Assembly (NCBI GenBank): GCA_022843265.1
Contig: JALHNZ010000007.1
Coordinates: 41,612 to 105,611, forward strand
Source of the DNA: Gemmatimonadaceae bacterium
GTDB taxonomy: Bacteria; Gemmatimonadota; Gemmatimonadetes; Gemmatimonadales; Gemmatimonadaceae
Direction of reading: 5' to 3'
DNA: 64,000 nt
The notes under the pieces were generated by a model, which worked only from the letters and a program-made list of their open reading frames with translations, made no database searches and had not been told where the DNA came from. Made by a program: the position numbers and the translations under genes. How positions within the stretch are numbered: position 1 is the stretch's first letter; each line of letters begins with the position of its first letter. This document shows positions 34,543-42,675 of this stretch, piece by piece.

Positions 34543-37212
34543 CTAGTGCCCGTAGAGCTCCCGTCGGTGCCGCACGTTGTGATCTTGCACAGCGACCACA
34601 ACCCAGGGTGCGTCGCGCTCAAGACGTCGCGCGGTCCACTCAAGCGTCACGGTTGCACCGGGAGCCACGGTGGCCGACTGCGCGCCTTTGGCAACCCGCA
34701 CATTGTCCGTGCGCAACGTGTACGTGTGCACTCGAGCATGCGGGCCGTTGTTCGTTACCCTGAGCTGAATCCTGATGGTGCCGTCTCGCGCTGCGGTGCT
34801 CGAAAGCGTCAGCCGTGCTTCGGTTGAATCTGCAGTGACAGCTCGCGGCAGGAGGTCCTGCATCAACCACAGCCATCGATTGCTGGAGTGTACCCACACT
34901 TCCTTGTACACGTACATGTTCTGCGACGGCCAATACGGCAAGTCAGTCATGCCGCGGCTTTGCATTCCGACCGGCAGCGAACCCACAAAGTCACTCGACG
35001 ACACGCTGTACTGCTGCGCCCAGTCGTAGCCTTCACCATACATGGTGCTCTGCGCGAACGGATTGCGTCCCACCACCCACTGCGCTTGCTGTTCCGCGAG
35101 ATCGAGCCCCGCGCTGTCACCACGCAAATGGGACGCCACGGAGAGCGCTTTGGCCTGCGACAAGAGCACGCCGTAGTTGCCGCGCCGCGAAAACCACACC
35201 GGGAACGTGCGCAGGTACCAGCCTTCGCCCATGCGGGTACCCGCGCGAACCTGTGCGGCGTACTCATCGCGACGTTCGAGATAGCGCCCACCAGAATCCG
35301 AGACGTGCACGCTATCGGCCTCTCGGTACACGTACGCCGGCAGCACATGGTACGGCGCGGTTTGTTGCGCAGTGCGCTTCTGGTATTCGGCGTAGCGTGC
35401 AATCGTGGCGTACCACGTCATCCAGTCTGCGTGATCGGGCAACGTTTCCACGAGCTGCGACAAGGCCACAATCGGTGCCTGGTCCACCGCGCGGTGAAAC
35501 TGATGAAACAGCGTGTCGCGGTCTGGTCCGGTGTAGAAAAATCCGGACAGCGGCAGCTCTGATCCAACGCGCGCTACCTGCTGCGACGCCGTCACCACGC
35601 GCGCCAGCTCAACGGCCTTGTCGCGATACTTGCCCTCACCCGTTGCGCGATACAACTCAATGGACGCGGTAATGCCAATCGCGGCCAGCTCCATGCGTGT
35701 GGCCGCAAACGCCGGGGTGTGCCACGTCGACGGGTTATCAACGCCCACAATCGCGTGCTCCCAATCGTCACGCGCAATGCGCAGGCTGCGCGCGGCCAGC
35801 GCGGGATCACGGTCGCGCAGCACACGCGCGGCAATCGCCGCCGCTGCGGCCGCGATGTAGTTGGCGTTTGGATTGTTCTTGGCCTCGACACTTCGATCGT
35901 CGGCGTCACCAACGACGTTGTTCGTCCACGTATTGTGACTGCCGAACGCCACGCGATATCCGCCCGGGAACCGCACCCGCAACACCCAATCCAACCCCCA
36001 CTTTGCTTCTTCAAGCAATCGTGCGGCCAGCGCCGGATCATCGCCGCGCTGTAGCACCTGCTCCGCGAGCGCAAACATCGCGTAGGTGCCTTCGCCGGTA
36101 TTGATCAGTCCCTGACTCAGATCGCCCGCATCATGCCACCCACCACTCATCGTGATGCGCTGATCGCCCAGCGTGGCAAACCAGTCCAGGTGGTCGATGC
36201 CGTGCACACCCGGCACATCAAACCCGCAGCGATTGCCGTAATAAAAATTCAGCGTTTTCCAGACCGAAGACTTCCAGTTGTCGTCGCCAATACGGAATGG
36301 CTTGCTGGTCACGCCACCGGCGCGCAACACGTAGGATCCAGCAGCGCGTACGTCCGAAAAATCGAATCGCTGGTACGTACCGGTCGGCGCCACAACTGAC
36401 GCGACCGGACGCCTGAGCACCACTTCGCCAAACGCATTGTCGGTCACGTTCAACAATTCGAACTCTTTCGCGCTCACGCGACTCGCGATCGCCGACTTGC
36501 TCGCGCCAATCGGGTAGCCGCTGTGACTGAACGCGAACTTGTCCGGCGCCACGCTCCACCCCGTGTGTTGATCCGGCACCACCCGCTGCAGTTCGATGGG
36601 CCCCAGTTCAAAGGCGACATGATCGTCCGGGCCGGCAAACATCTTGTTCACCCAGTAGCCGATCTCAAACCGGGTAATGCGATCACGGGCGAGCGGATCA
36701 ATCTCCCACACAATCTGCTGCCATCCGTTGCGCGCGAGCGTCACATAGTGTGTGCCCTCCCGACCATAACGGTCCGGCACTTTCACCGCGCCGTTGTTGT
36801 GCAACACGAGCTGCAATGGCATGACGGGCACACCAGCAAAATCCGGCCGCACCCACAATGAAATGCGGTTGTACTCCGACCAGTCTTCGTTGTCGATCGC
36901 GCGCTGCAGGTTTACTGACGACAGCCGCGAACGGTTCGGCGCCGGTGTATCGCGAAACATCTGCAGGTCTACGCGCAGTACGCGCATGTTGCCGAGTCGT
37001 GCCTGTTCCGGAAACGAGATCTGGCCGGTACCAGAAAACCGCCAACGCCCGGGCTCCGTCATGTCATCCAGCGTACGGCTGGCGAGCACAGGCTTTTGCA
37101 ACCAGCCAAACTCGGCGGACTGCGTGAAGTCAATCGGCAGCAGGGGACGTTGCTGTGCGTGCAACACGGTGGCGCTACAGAGGAGCGCGGCAAGGACTGG
37201 GGAGAGTCGCAT
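34543..37212 (-). CDS. GH9-family glycoside hydrolase (putative beta-glucanase)
   Basis: An 889-residue secreted enzyme, ATG 37212, signal peptide ending TVLHAQ. An N-terminal beta-sandwich (about 25-215) resembles a carbohydrate-binding module, followed by an Ig-like domain common in GH9 (about 225-310). The alpha/alpha-barrel starts at about 315; SGGWHDAGD has the catalytic base pair D361 and D364, and a C-terminal motif NMYVYKEVWVHSSN carries the likely acid Glu. A final Ig-like domain spans about 800-889. Most GH9 enzymes cut cellulose or related beta-glucans; some are exo-acting glucosidases. It heads the minus-strand operon 37212-32112. Confidence 0.9.
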   Translation of the reverse strand: MRLSPVLAALLCSATVLHAQQRPLLPIDFTQSAEFGWLQKPVLASRTLDDMTEPGRWRFSGTGQISFPEQARLGNMRVLRVDLQMFRDTPAPNRSRLSSVNLQRAIDNEDWSEYNRISLWVRPDFAGVPVMPLQLVLHNNGAVKVPDRYGREGTHYVTLARNGWQQIVWEIDPLARDRITRFEIGYWVNKMFAGPDDHVAFELGPIELQRVVPDQHTGWSVAPDKFAFSHSGYPIGASKSAIASRVSAKEFELLNVTDNAFGEVVLRRPVASVVAPTGTYQRFDFSDVRAAGSYVLRAGGVTSKPFRIGDDNWKSSVWKTLNFYYGNRCGFDVPGVHGIDHLDWFATLGDQRITMSGGWHDAGDLSQGLINTGEGTYAMFALAEQVLQRGDDPALAARLLEEAKWGLDWVLRVRFPGGYRVAFGSHNTWTNNVVGDADDRSVEAKNNPNANYIAAAAAAIAARVLRDRDPALAARSLRIARDDWEHAIVGVDNPSTWHTPAFAATRMELAAIGITASIELYRATGEGKYRDKAVELARVVTASQQVARVGSELPLSGFFYTGPDRDTLFHQFHRAVDQAPIVALSQLVETLPDHADWMTWYATIARYAEYQKRTAQQTAPYHVLPAYVYREADSVHVSDSGGRYLERRDEYAAQVRAGTRMGEGWYLRTFPVWFSRRGNYGVLLSQAKALSVASHLRGDSAGLDLAEQQAQWVVGRNPFAQSTMYGEGYDWAQQYSVSSSDFVGSLPVGMQSRGMTDLPYWPSQNMYVYKEVWVHSSNRWLWLMQDLLPRAVTADSTEARLTLSSTAARDGTIRIQLRVTNNGPHARVHTYTLRTDNVRVAKGAQSATVAPGATVTLEWTARRLERDAPWVVVAVQDHNVRHRRELYGH

Positions 37213-37257
37213 GGCGGAAACTATAGCGCATTCTCCGCTGGGAGGCATATTCGGGCC

Positions 37258-39900
37258 ATGACCTCCCTGTCGACCGAACGACTCCGTTCCGCTCTCGCCG
37301 ATCGCTACCGTATTGAGCGGGAGCTTGGTCAGGGTGGCATGGCGACCGTGTATCTGGCACTGGACCTGAAGCACGACCGGAACGTCGCGCTCAAAGTGCT
37401 CAAACCCGAGTTGGCGGCCGTGCTCGGCGCGGAACGGTTCGTGGTTGAAATCAAGACGACCGCGGCGCTGCAACACCCACATATTCTGCCGCTCTTTGAT
37501 TCCGGCACCGCCGATGGGTTTCTGTACTACGTCATGCCCTTTATCGACGGCGAGACGCTACGCACTCGACTTGATCGTGAAACACAGTTGCCGGTCGACG
37601 AGGCAGTACAGCTCACGCGCAACATTGCGGAGGCGTTGCACTACGCACATACGCACGGTGTGATTCACCGCGACATCAAGCCCGAGAATATTCTGTTGCA
37701 GGACGGGCGCCCAATGGTCGCCGACTTCGGCATTGCGCTCGCCGTAAGCGCTGCAGCTGGCGGGCGCATGACAGAAACCGGCTTGAGTCTCGGTACGCCG
37801 CATTACATGAGCCCCGAGCAGGCGACCGCCGAAAAGGACATCACCGCACGCAGTGATGTGTACTCGTTGGCGAGTGTGTTGTATGAGATGCTGACCGGCA
37901 ATCCACCGCACGTCGGTGCGTCGGCGCAGCAGATCATTATGAAAATTATCACCGAAGCACCAGCGTCCGCGACAACGCTGCGTAAATCGGTGCCATCGTA
38001 CGTGTCCGATGCAATTGATCGCGCGCTTGAGAAGTTACCCGCGGACCGTTTCATCTCGGCGGCGGCCTTTGCGGCGGCATTGGCGGGGCACGGTGATGCA
38101 AGAACGCTCGGCGGTGTTTCGTCGAGGTCGCCGCGTGCTGCCTCAACGGGCGCTCGTTGGAAGCAGGTGGCAATTGGGGCGAGCCTTGCAGCGGTGCTCG
38201 CGACCACAGCGGCAGTCTGGAGTTTTGGTCAGCGCGCGACGTTGGAGAACGCCGCGTCGCCGATCGAGTTTGCGTACCGGCCGATCCTCAGCAGCACGCA
38301 GCGACCGTTCGTGGATATCTCGCCCAGCGGGCAACGTATTCTGCAATCTGCCGCTGACTCAAACGGTGTGATTCAGCTGACGGTACGTGACCTGGGGTCT
38401 TCGGTGCAGCGTCTGATACCGGGCGCCGAGGGCGCGCTCGACGCGGTGCTCTCCCCGGACGGGGAATGGGCGCTCTATGGGCGGCAGTCCAAGCTGCATC
38501 GCATTTCGATCAATGGTGGACCGTCCACGCTTCTCGTGGACTCCATCAACGGACCCGCGGATTGGGCGAATGACGGCTTTGTGTACTACACGCGCCATGA
38601 CGCCGGCCTCTGGCGCATACCGGACGTCGGAGGTGTGGCCCAGCAACTCACCTCGCTCGACACAAGTGGTGTGGAGTTTAACCACTGGCTGCCCCAACTA
38701 TTGCCAGGCGGACGGGCAGTTCTCTTTAACAGCTATACCACACCGATCAGCAAGTCACGAATCGAGGCCGTTGATATTGCATCGGGCGTGCGTACGGTCC
38801 TCGCAGAAGGAGCCGTACACGCTCGGTACGCCGCGAGTGGGCACCTGTTGTTCGCGAGAGATGGCGCAATCTTCGCGGCACCGTTCGATGCGAGCGCGTT
38901 GAAACTGCGTGGTCCCGCGGTTCCGGTGATCGAGGGCGTTGCGTGGACCGTGACCGATGGAGTTGCGGGGTACGATGTCGCAGAGAACGGTACGCTCATC
39001 TATGTCGCGGATAGTGCGTGGCGTATGCAGAAGCGTGTTGCATTTGTAGACCGGGCTGGCATTGAGTCGGTCGCGATACCCGAGGCGGGTGATTGGTTCG
39101 AACCACGACTCTCCCCCGATGAACGCTGGATCGCCGCCACACGAGTCACAAAGTTTGCGCACATCTGGCTGTACGATCGATCACGCGGAGTGCTCTCGGA
39201 GTTTTCGCGGGGCGAAGGTGCCACGCTGAACGCGCTGTGGACACCAGACAGCCGCACCTTGCTGCATACTCGCGAAGTGCCCGTGTATGACATTTATCGG
39301 CAAGACATCGATGGGTCGCCGCCGGTCCCCGTAGTCACCTCCCGCTCCGACAAGCAAGCGTCGTCCATCTCGCCGGACGGCCGGCTCGTTTCGTATACTG
39401 AATCGATCACCAATGACGCGGTCCTTCTTGCGCCGTTTGCTGGAGGAGCGAGCAAGCGACTTGCGCCAGGCGACGCCGAACAACGCAACGGTTCCTTTTC
39501 GCCAGACGGGAAGTGGTTTGCCTACGAAGAGTTTTTACCGGAGCGCCGATCGGAAGTGTACGCGCGGCGACTGGACTCCGATGTGGGACGTGTGCTCGTC
39601 TCGGCGGGTGGCGGTACTCAGCCACGATTCACACGTGGCGGACGCGAGATCGTCTATCGGCGCGGCGATGCGATGCTCGCCGCTTCGTTCGATCCGGTCG
39701 CTGGCGAAGCGGGCATACCAACCGAACTCTTCCGTAAGACCGCCGCTGGCCGACTGAACGGCGAGCGCACGGTCGGCTACGATGTAACCGCAGACGGCTC
39801 GAAATTCCTGCTCGTGATTCCGGTGCCGCGCCCTGCAGCGCTTCCCAATATTGTGGTGACCAACTGGTTCGACGAGCTGTCACGCAAAGCGCCGCGCTGA
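37258..39900 (+). CDS. Receptor-like Ser/Thr protein kinase with beta-propeller sensor
   Basis: An 880-residue transmembrane kinase. In the N-terminal cytoplasmic Hanks-type domain the P-loop is GQGGMATVY, the ATP lysine is K46 (VALKVLK), the catalytic loop is VIHRDIKPEN (D139), and DFG is at 156-158. A single helix at about 303-323 crosses the membrane. The remaining 550 residues form a TolB/WD40-like beta-propeller outside (ISPDGRLVSYTESI, FSPDGKWFAYEEF). It is divergent from the GH9 operon with only 45 bp between starts, so the two may share regulation. Confidence 0.93.
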   Translation: MTSLSTERLRSALADRYRIERELGQGGMATVYLALDLKHDRNVALKVLKPELAAVLGAERFVVEIKTTAALQHPHILPLFDSGTADGFLYYVMPFIDGETLRTRLDRETQLPVDEAVQLTRNIAEALHYAHTHGVIHRDIKPENILLQDGRPMVADFGIALAVSAAAGGRMTETGLSLGTPHYMSPEQATAEKDITARSDVYSLASVLYEMLTGNPPHVGASAQQIIMKIITEAPASATTLRKSVPSYVSDAIDRALEKLPADRFISAAAFAAALAGHGDARTLGGVSSRSPRAASTGARWKQVAIGASLAAVLATTAAVWSFGQRATLENAASPIEFAYRPILSSTQRPFVDISPSGQRILQSAADSNGVIQLTVRDLGSSVQRLIPGAEGALDAVLSPDGEWALYGRQSKLHRISINGGPSTLLVDSINGPADWANDGFVYYTRHDAGLWRIPDVGGVAQQLTSLDTSGVEFNHWLPQLLPGGRAVLFNSYTTPISKSRIEAVDIASGVRTVLAEGAVHARYAASGHLLFARDGAIFAAPFDASALKLRGPAVPVIEGVAWTVTDGVAGYDVAENGTLIYVADSAWRMQKRVAFVDRAGIESVAIPEAGDWFEPRLSPDERWIAATRVTKFAHIWLYDRSRGVLSEFSRGEGATLNALWTPDSRTLLHTREVPVYDIYRQDIDGSPPVPVVTSRSDKQASSISPDGRLVSYTESITNDAVLLAPFAGGASKRLAPGDAEQRNGSFSPDGKWFAYEEFLPERRSEVYARRLDSDVGRVLVSAGGGTQPRFTRGGREIVYRRGDAMLAASFDPVAGEAGIPTELFRKTAAGRLNGERTVGYDVTADGSKFLLVIPVPRPAALPNIVVTNWFDELSRKAPR

Positions 39901-39984
39901 CCTATCAGTGCTGGAGTTGCCCGGGCAATTCCAGCCATCGTTCACTCTTGTTGCGCATTGCGCACAACGCACGGACTGCACGAC

Positions 39985-40986
39985 ATGACAATGGAACGCA
40001 TTTCCACGCACACCGCCGCCATGGGGATCGTGGCCATGGCACCGGATGGGCAGCAACTGGTGAATCTGCCCTGCGTAAGCGACGGATTCCGCTACGCCCG
40101 TGAATACTGGTCAACAACAATACGAAATCTCACCACAACCCACCGGCTGAAAACCGAACGCGTCAAGTCGTACGCGGCGCCCGTCCACATCACGCCGGCA
40201 CTGCGTGCAAAGTGGCATGCGCTCTTTGGCACCGTTACTGCCGATGGTGAGCCGGACACCGCCGTTCCTTACTTGTATAATCAGAGCGTAGGAACACTGC
40301 TCTACACGCGCATCTTTCGGGATCTGGGCATCAACTTTCGGCACTTGTTGCACCTGCAGCATCAGACCACGCACTACGCGCTGGTGCACGACTGGATCGC
40401 CGCGAACGACCAGGAATTGCACGCCAGCTTGCAGGAAGCCTGGCGGCTTGGCGATGGCAAGGCAATGATCGCGCTGCGCATTGCTATCCATCGTCCGCGT
40501 GAGCAGGGCGGTGAACTGCTGGGCACGGTCAATGACCGCTTCATGATTCGGTCAGTACCGGCCGATGATCTCGCCGCGCTCACAAGCGGGCGCTCACTCA
40601 TTCGCAGCATTTCGGGACTGCGCAAGCGCGAACCGCAGCTCGATACCAGCGCCAGTGGAACGCGTGTTGCGCCCATTGTCATCGGGAATGACATGGGACG
40701 CCGATTCGGCGCCGTCTCCGGCGATTTCAATCCGGTGCACACTACAAAACTGGCCGCGAAAATGTTTGGTATGAAGCGACCGTTTCTGCAGGGGCTCGGA
40801 CTGCGCAACGCCATGTTGCGCGAACTTGTGCGAGCCGGGTTCCCGCTCACTCGCTTTCAAATGTCGTTCGCGAATCCGGCGTACCTCGGACAGACGCTGC
40901 AGTTCGTGATGCAGGATCACGCGTTCGAAGTGATTGATGAGCAGCGGCATGTGATTGCCTTTGGTTCAGCGGCCGACGGGACGTGA
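39985..40986 (+). CDS. MaoC-like hot-dog fold dehydratase/hydratase
   Basis: A 333-residue cytoplasmic protein. ATG 39985 is used; ATG 39991 and TTG 39958 are alternatives. The C-terminal part has the MaoC signature GAVSGDFNPVHTTKLAAKMFG with Asp and His of the hydratase site, then PFLQGLGLRNAML and PAYLGQTLQF. The N-terminal half looks like a degenerate second hot-dog domain. MaoC proteins hydrate enoyl-CoA or enoyl-ACP; the specific substrate is unknown. The kinase gene ends 84 bp upstream on the same strand. Confidence 0.85.
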   Translation: MTMERISTHTAAMGIVAMAPDGQQLVNLPCVSDGFRYAREYWSTTIRNLTTTHRLKTERVKSYAAPVHITPALRAKWHALFGTVTADGEPDTAVPYLYNQSVGTLLYTRIFRDLGINFRHLLHLQHQTTHYALVHDWIAANDQELHASLQEAWRLGDGKAMIALRIAIHRPREQGGELLGTVNDRFMIRSVPADDLAALTSGRSLIRSISGLRKREPQLDTSASGTRVAPIVIGNDMGRRFGAVSGDFNPVHTTKLAAKMFGMKRPFLQGLGLRNAMLRELVRAGFPLTRFQMSFANPAYLGQTLQFVMQDHAFEVIDEQRHVIAFGSAADGT

Positions 40987-41113
40987 GTGTCGGGTTCGTC
41001 ACACACGCTTTGTGCGGTTTGACACCGCTCAATGTTCGCAGCCTCGCGCTGACTGCTGTGGCCCACGACATTCCGATACCATCGGTCGATTCTTTGCTTA
41101 CCCGGAGCTCGAG

Positions 41114-41989
41114 ATGTACCACGTCATTTGCGCTGCATCCGCTCTATTTCAACGTCTGGCTGCGGCACGTTTCCTCAAGGGCACCGGCGCGCTCGCTCTT
41201 GCATCGCTTGCCGTGCTCTCCGCCTGTCGCCAGCCCTTTGCCCGGACTGCTGAAACACCGGTCAAAGCCATGTCGTACAACATCGCGGCCGGCAACAACA
41301 ACCTCAACGCGATCACCGACGTAATCCGCGCCGCCTCGCCCGATCTCGTCGCACTGCAAGAGGTCGACGCACGGTGGTCCAACCGCAGCAACTTTGCCGA
41401 TCAGGCGGTGCTGCTTGGCGAAGCACTCAAGATGGATGTGCGATTCGCGTACATCTATCGCAATCCCCCCGCTACACCCGGCGCACCTCCGCGCGAATAC
41501 GGAGTGGCACTGCTCAGCCGATTCCCGATCGTCGAGTTTAACAATCAAATGTTGTCGCGGCTGTCTACCCAAACGGCAGCCACCACGCCAGAACGCATGC
41601 CGGGTTTGCTCGATGCCGTCGTGAACGTAGACGGCGTGCGCGTGCGTGTATTGAATACGCATCTCGACTATCGCAGCGAACCTGCTGTACGAACGCTGCA
41701 AGTGGCCGAAATGATCGAGTTGCTGAAATCCTTTGCTGGACCAACACTGCTTCTCGGCGATCTGAACGCGCCGCCAGACGCGCCGGAGCTTGCGCCACTC
41801 TTCAGCGCGCTACCCGATATCTGGCGGGCAGAGTTTGGATCGGGTTTCACCTTTCCCGCCACCGAACCGCTGCGACGCATTGACTATGTCCTCGCATCGC
41901 CGCACTTCCGGACTCATACCGCCAGCGTGCCGTCGGTACTGGCATCGGATCATCGACCAGTAGTCGTTGAGCTGCGACTCATCCGCTAA
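41114..41989 (+). CDS. Exported endonuclease/exonuclease/phosphatase-fold protein
   Basis: A 291-residue EEP-superfamily enzyme from ATG 41114 (GGAG 6 bases upstream). The leader ends in a lipobox-like LSAC, so it is probably membrane-anchored outside. Active-site motifs: MSYNIAAG, ALQEVDARW (metal Glu), NTHLDY, LLGDLNAPPDAPE, RRIDYVLAS and SDHRPVVVEL (catalytic Asp-His). The family includes phosphodiesterases and phospholipases such as sphingomyelinase-like enzymes; the substrate is not evident. It is convergent with the next gene, 26 bp between stops. Confidence 0.9.
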   Translation: MYHVICAASALFQRLAAARFLKGTGALALASLAVLSACRQPFARTAETPVKAMSYNIAAGNNNLNAITDVIRAASPDLVALQEVDARWSNRSNFADQAVLLGEALKMDVRFAYIYRNPPATPGAPPREYGVALLSRFPIVEFNNQMLSRLSTQTAATTPERMPGLLDAVVNVDGVRVRVLNTHLDYRSEPAVRTLQVAEMIELLKSFAGPTLLLGDLNAPPDAPELAPLFSALPDIWRAEFGSGFTFPATEPLRRIDYVLASPHFRTHTASVPSVLASDHRPVVVELRLIR

Positions 41990-42015
41990 GCCAGAGCGAA
42001 TGAGCCGCAGCACCA

Positions 42016-42597
42016 CTAACTGACGGTAACAACCATCTGAGCGCCGAGCGACGCACTACCTTGCAGCGGCAAGGCGGGGTTTTTGTCGCTGAAGGATTCG
42101 GGTGAATAGCTGTTCGGCACCGGTAACGTGGGCAACCACCCGAGCGCTTGATAGGTTGCGGCCGCGAGCTGCGAGCAGAAAAAGTTCGACTGCCCCGAGT
42201 TGATCCCCTTCTCTCCTTCGATCCAGTGCAGCACGAAGTCCACGATTGACGGGAACGGGCGGCCTTTCAGCTCCGTGATCTGCTGCTGCAACGTTTGCTG
42301 CATTGCTGGCGTGCGCGGCGCCGTGAGCTGGCGAACATAGATCGGCTGACCTGGCGTGGCCTCGTAGCTCATGAAAAAGTCGCGAGCCGAGGAAAAAATG
42401 ACGCCGCCTGCTGGCTCCCACGACTGCCAGAAATTCAACCCGTCCGGGCCAGTGGTGCCTTCCGTTCGCACAATCATGGCCACGTGCGAAAAGAAACTGT
42501 GGGTAACCTCCTGAATCAGACGACTCGTCCACTCTGTTCCATGAAACAGAAATAAGTCGCCGGTTTGCAGGTCTGGCGCCAACTCGTCGAATGTCAT
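42016..42597 (-). CDS. YiiX-like permuted papain-fold (NlpC/P60-related) protein
   Basis: A 193-residue protein from ATG 42597, with GGGAG just upstream. It begins with DELAPDLQTGDLFLFHG and has HSFFSHVAMIVR, giving the catalytic His region. A Cys in NFFCSQLAAATYQALG gives the nucleophile, in the reverse order typical of the permuted YaeF/YiiX group. There is no signal peptide. Members act on lipids or peptides, mostly uncharacterised. It is divergent from the nucleotidyl cyclase (78 bp). Confidence 0.82.
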   Translation of the reverse strand: MTFDELAPDLQTGDLFLFHGTEWTSRLIQEVTHSFFSHVAMIVRTEGTTGPDGLNFWQSWEPAGGVIFSSARDFFMSYEATPGQPIYVRQLTAPRTPAMQQTLQQQITELKGRPFPSIVDFVLHWIEGEKGINSGQSNFFCSQLAAATYQALGWLPTLPVPNSYSPESFSDKNPALPLQGSASLGAQMVVTVS

Positions 42598-42675
42598 CAG
42601 TTTCTCCCGGTATGCAGAAAGGGTCGTGTGTACCCGCACAGGCTTTGGATTTGCCACCGGAGAAACAAGCACGCA

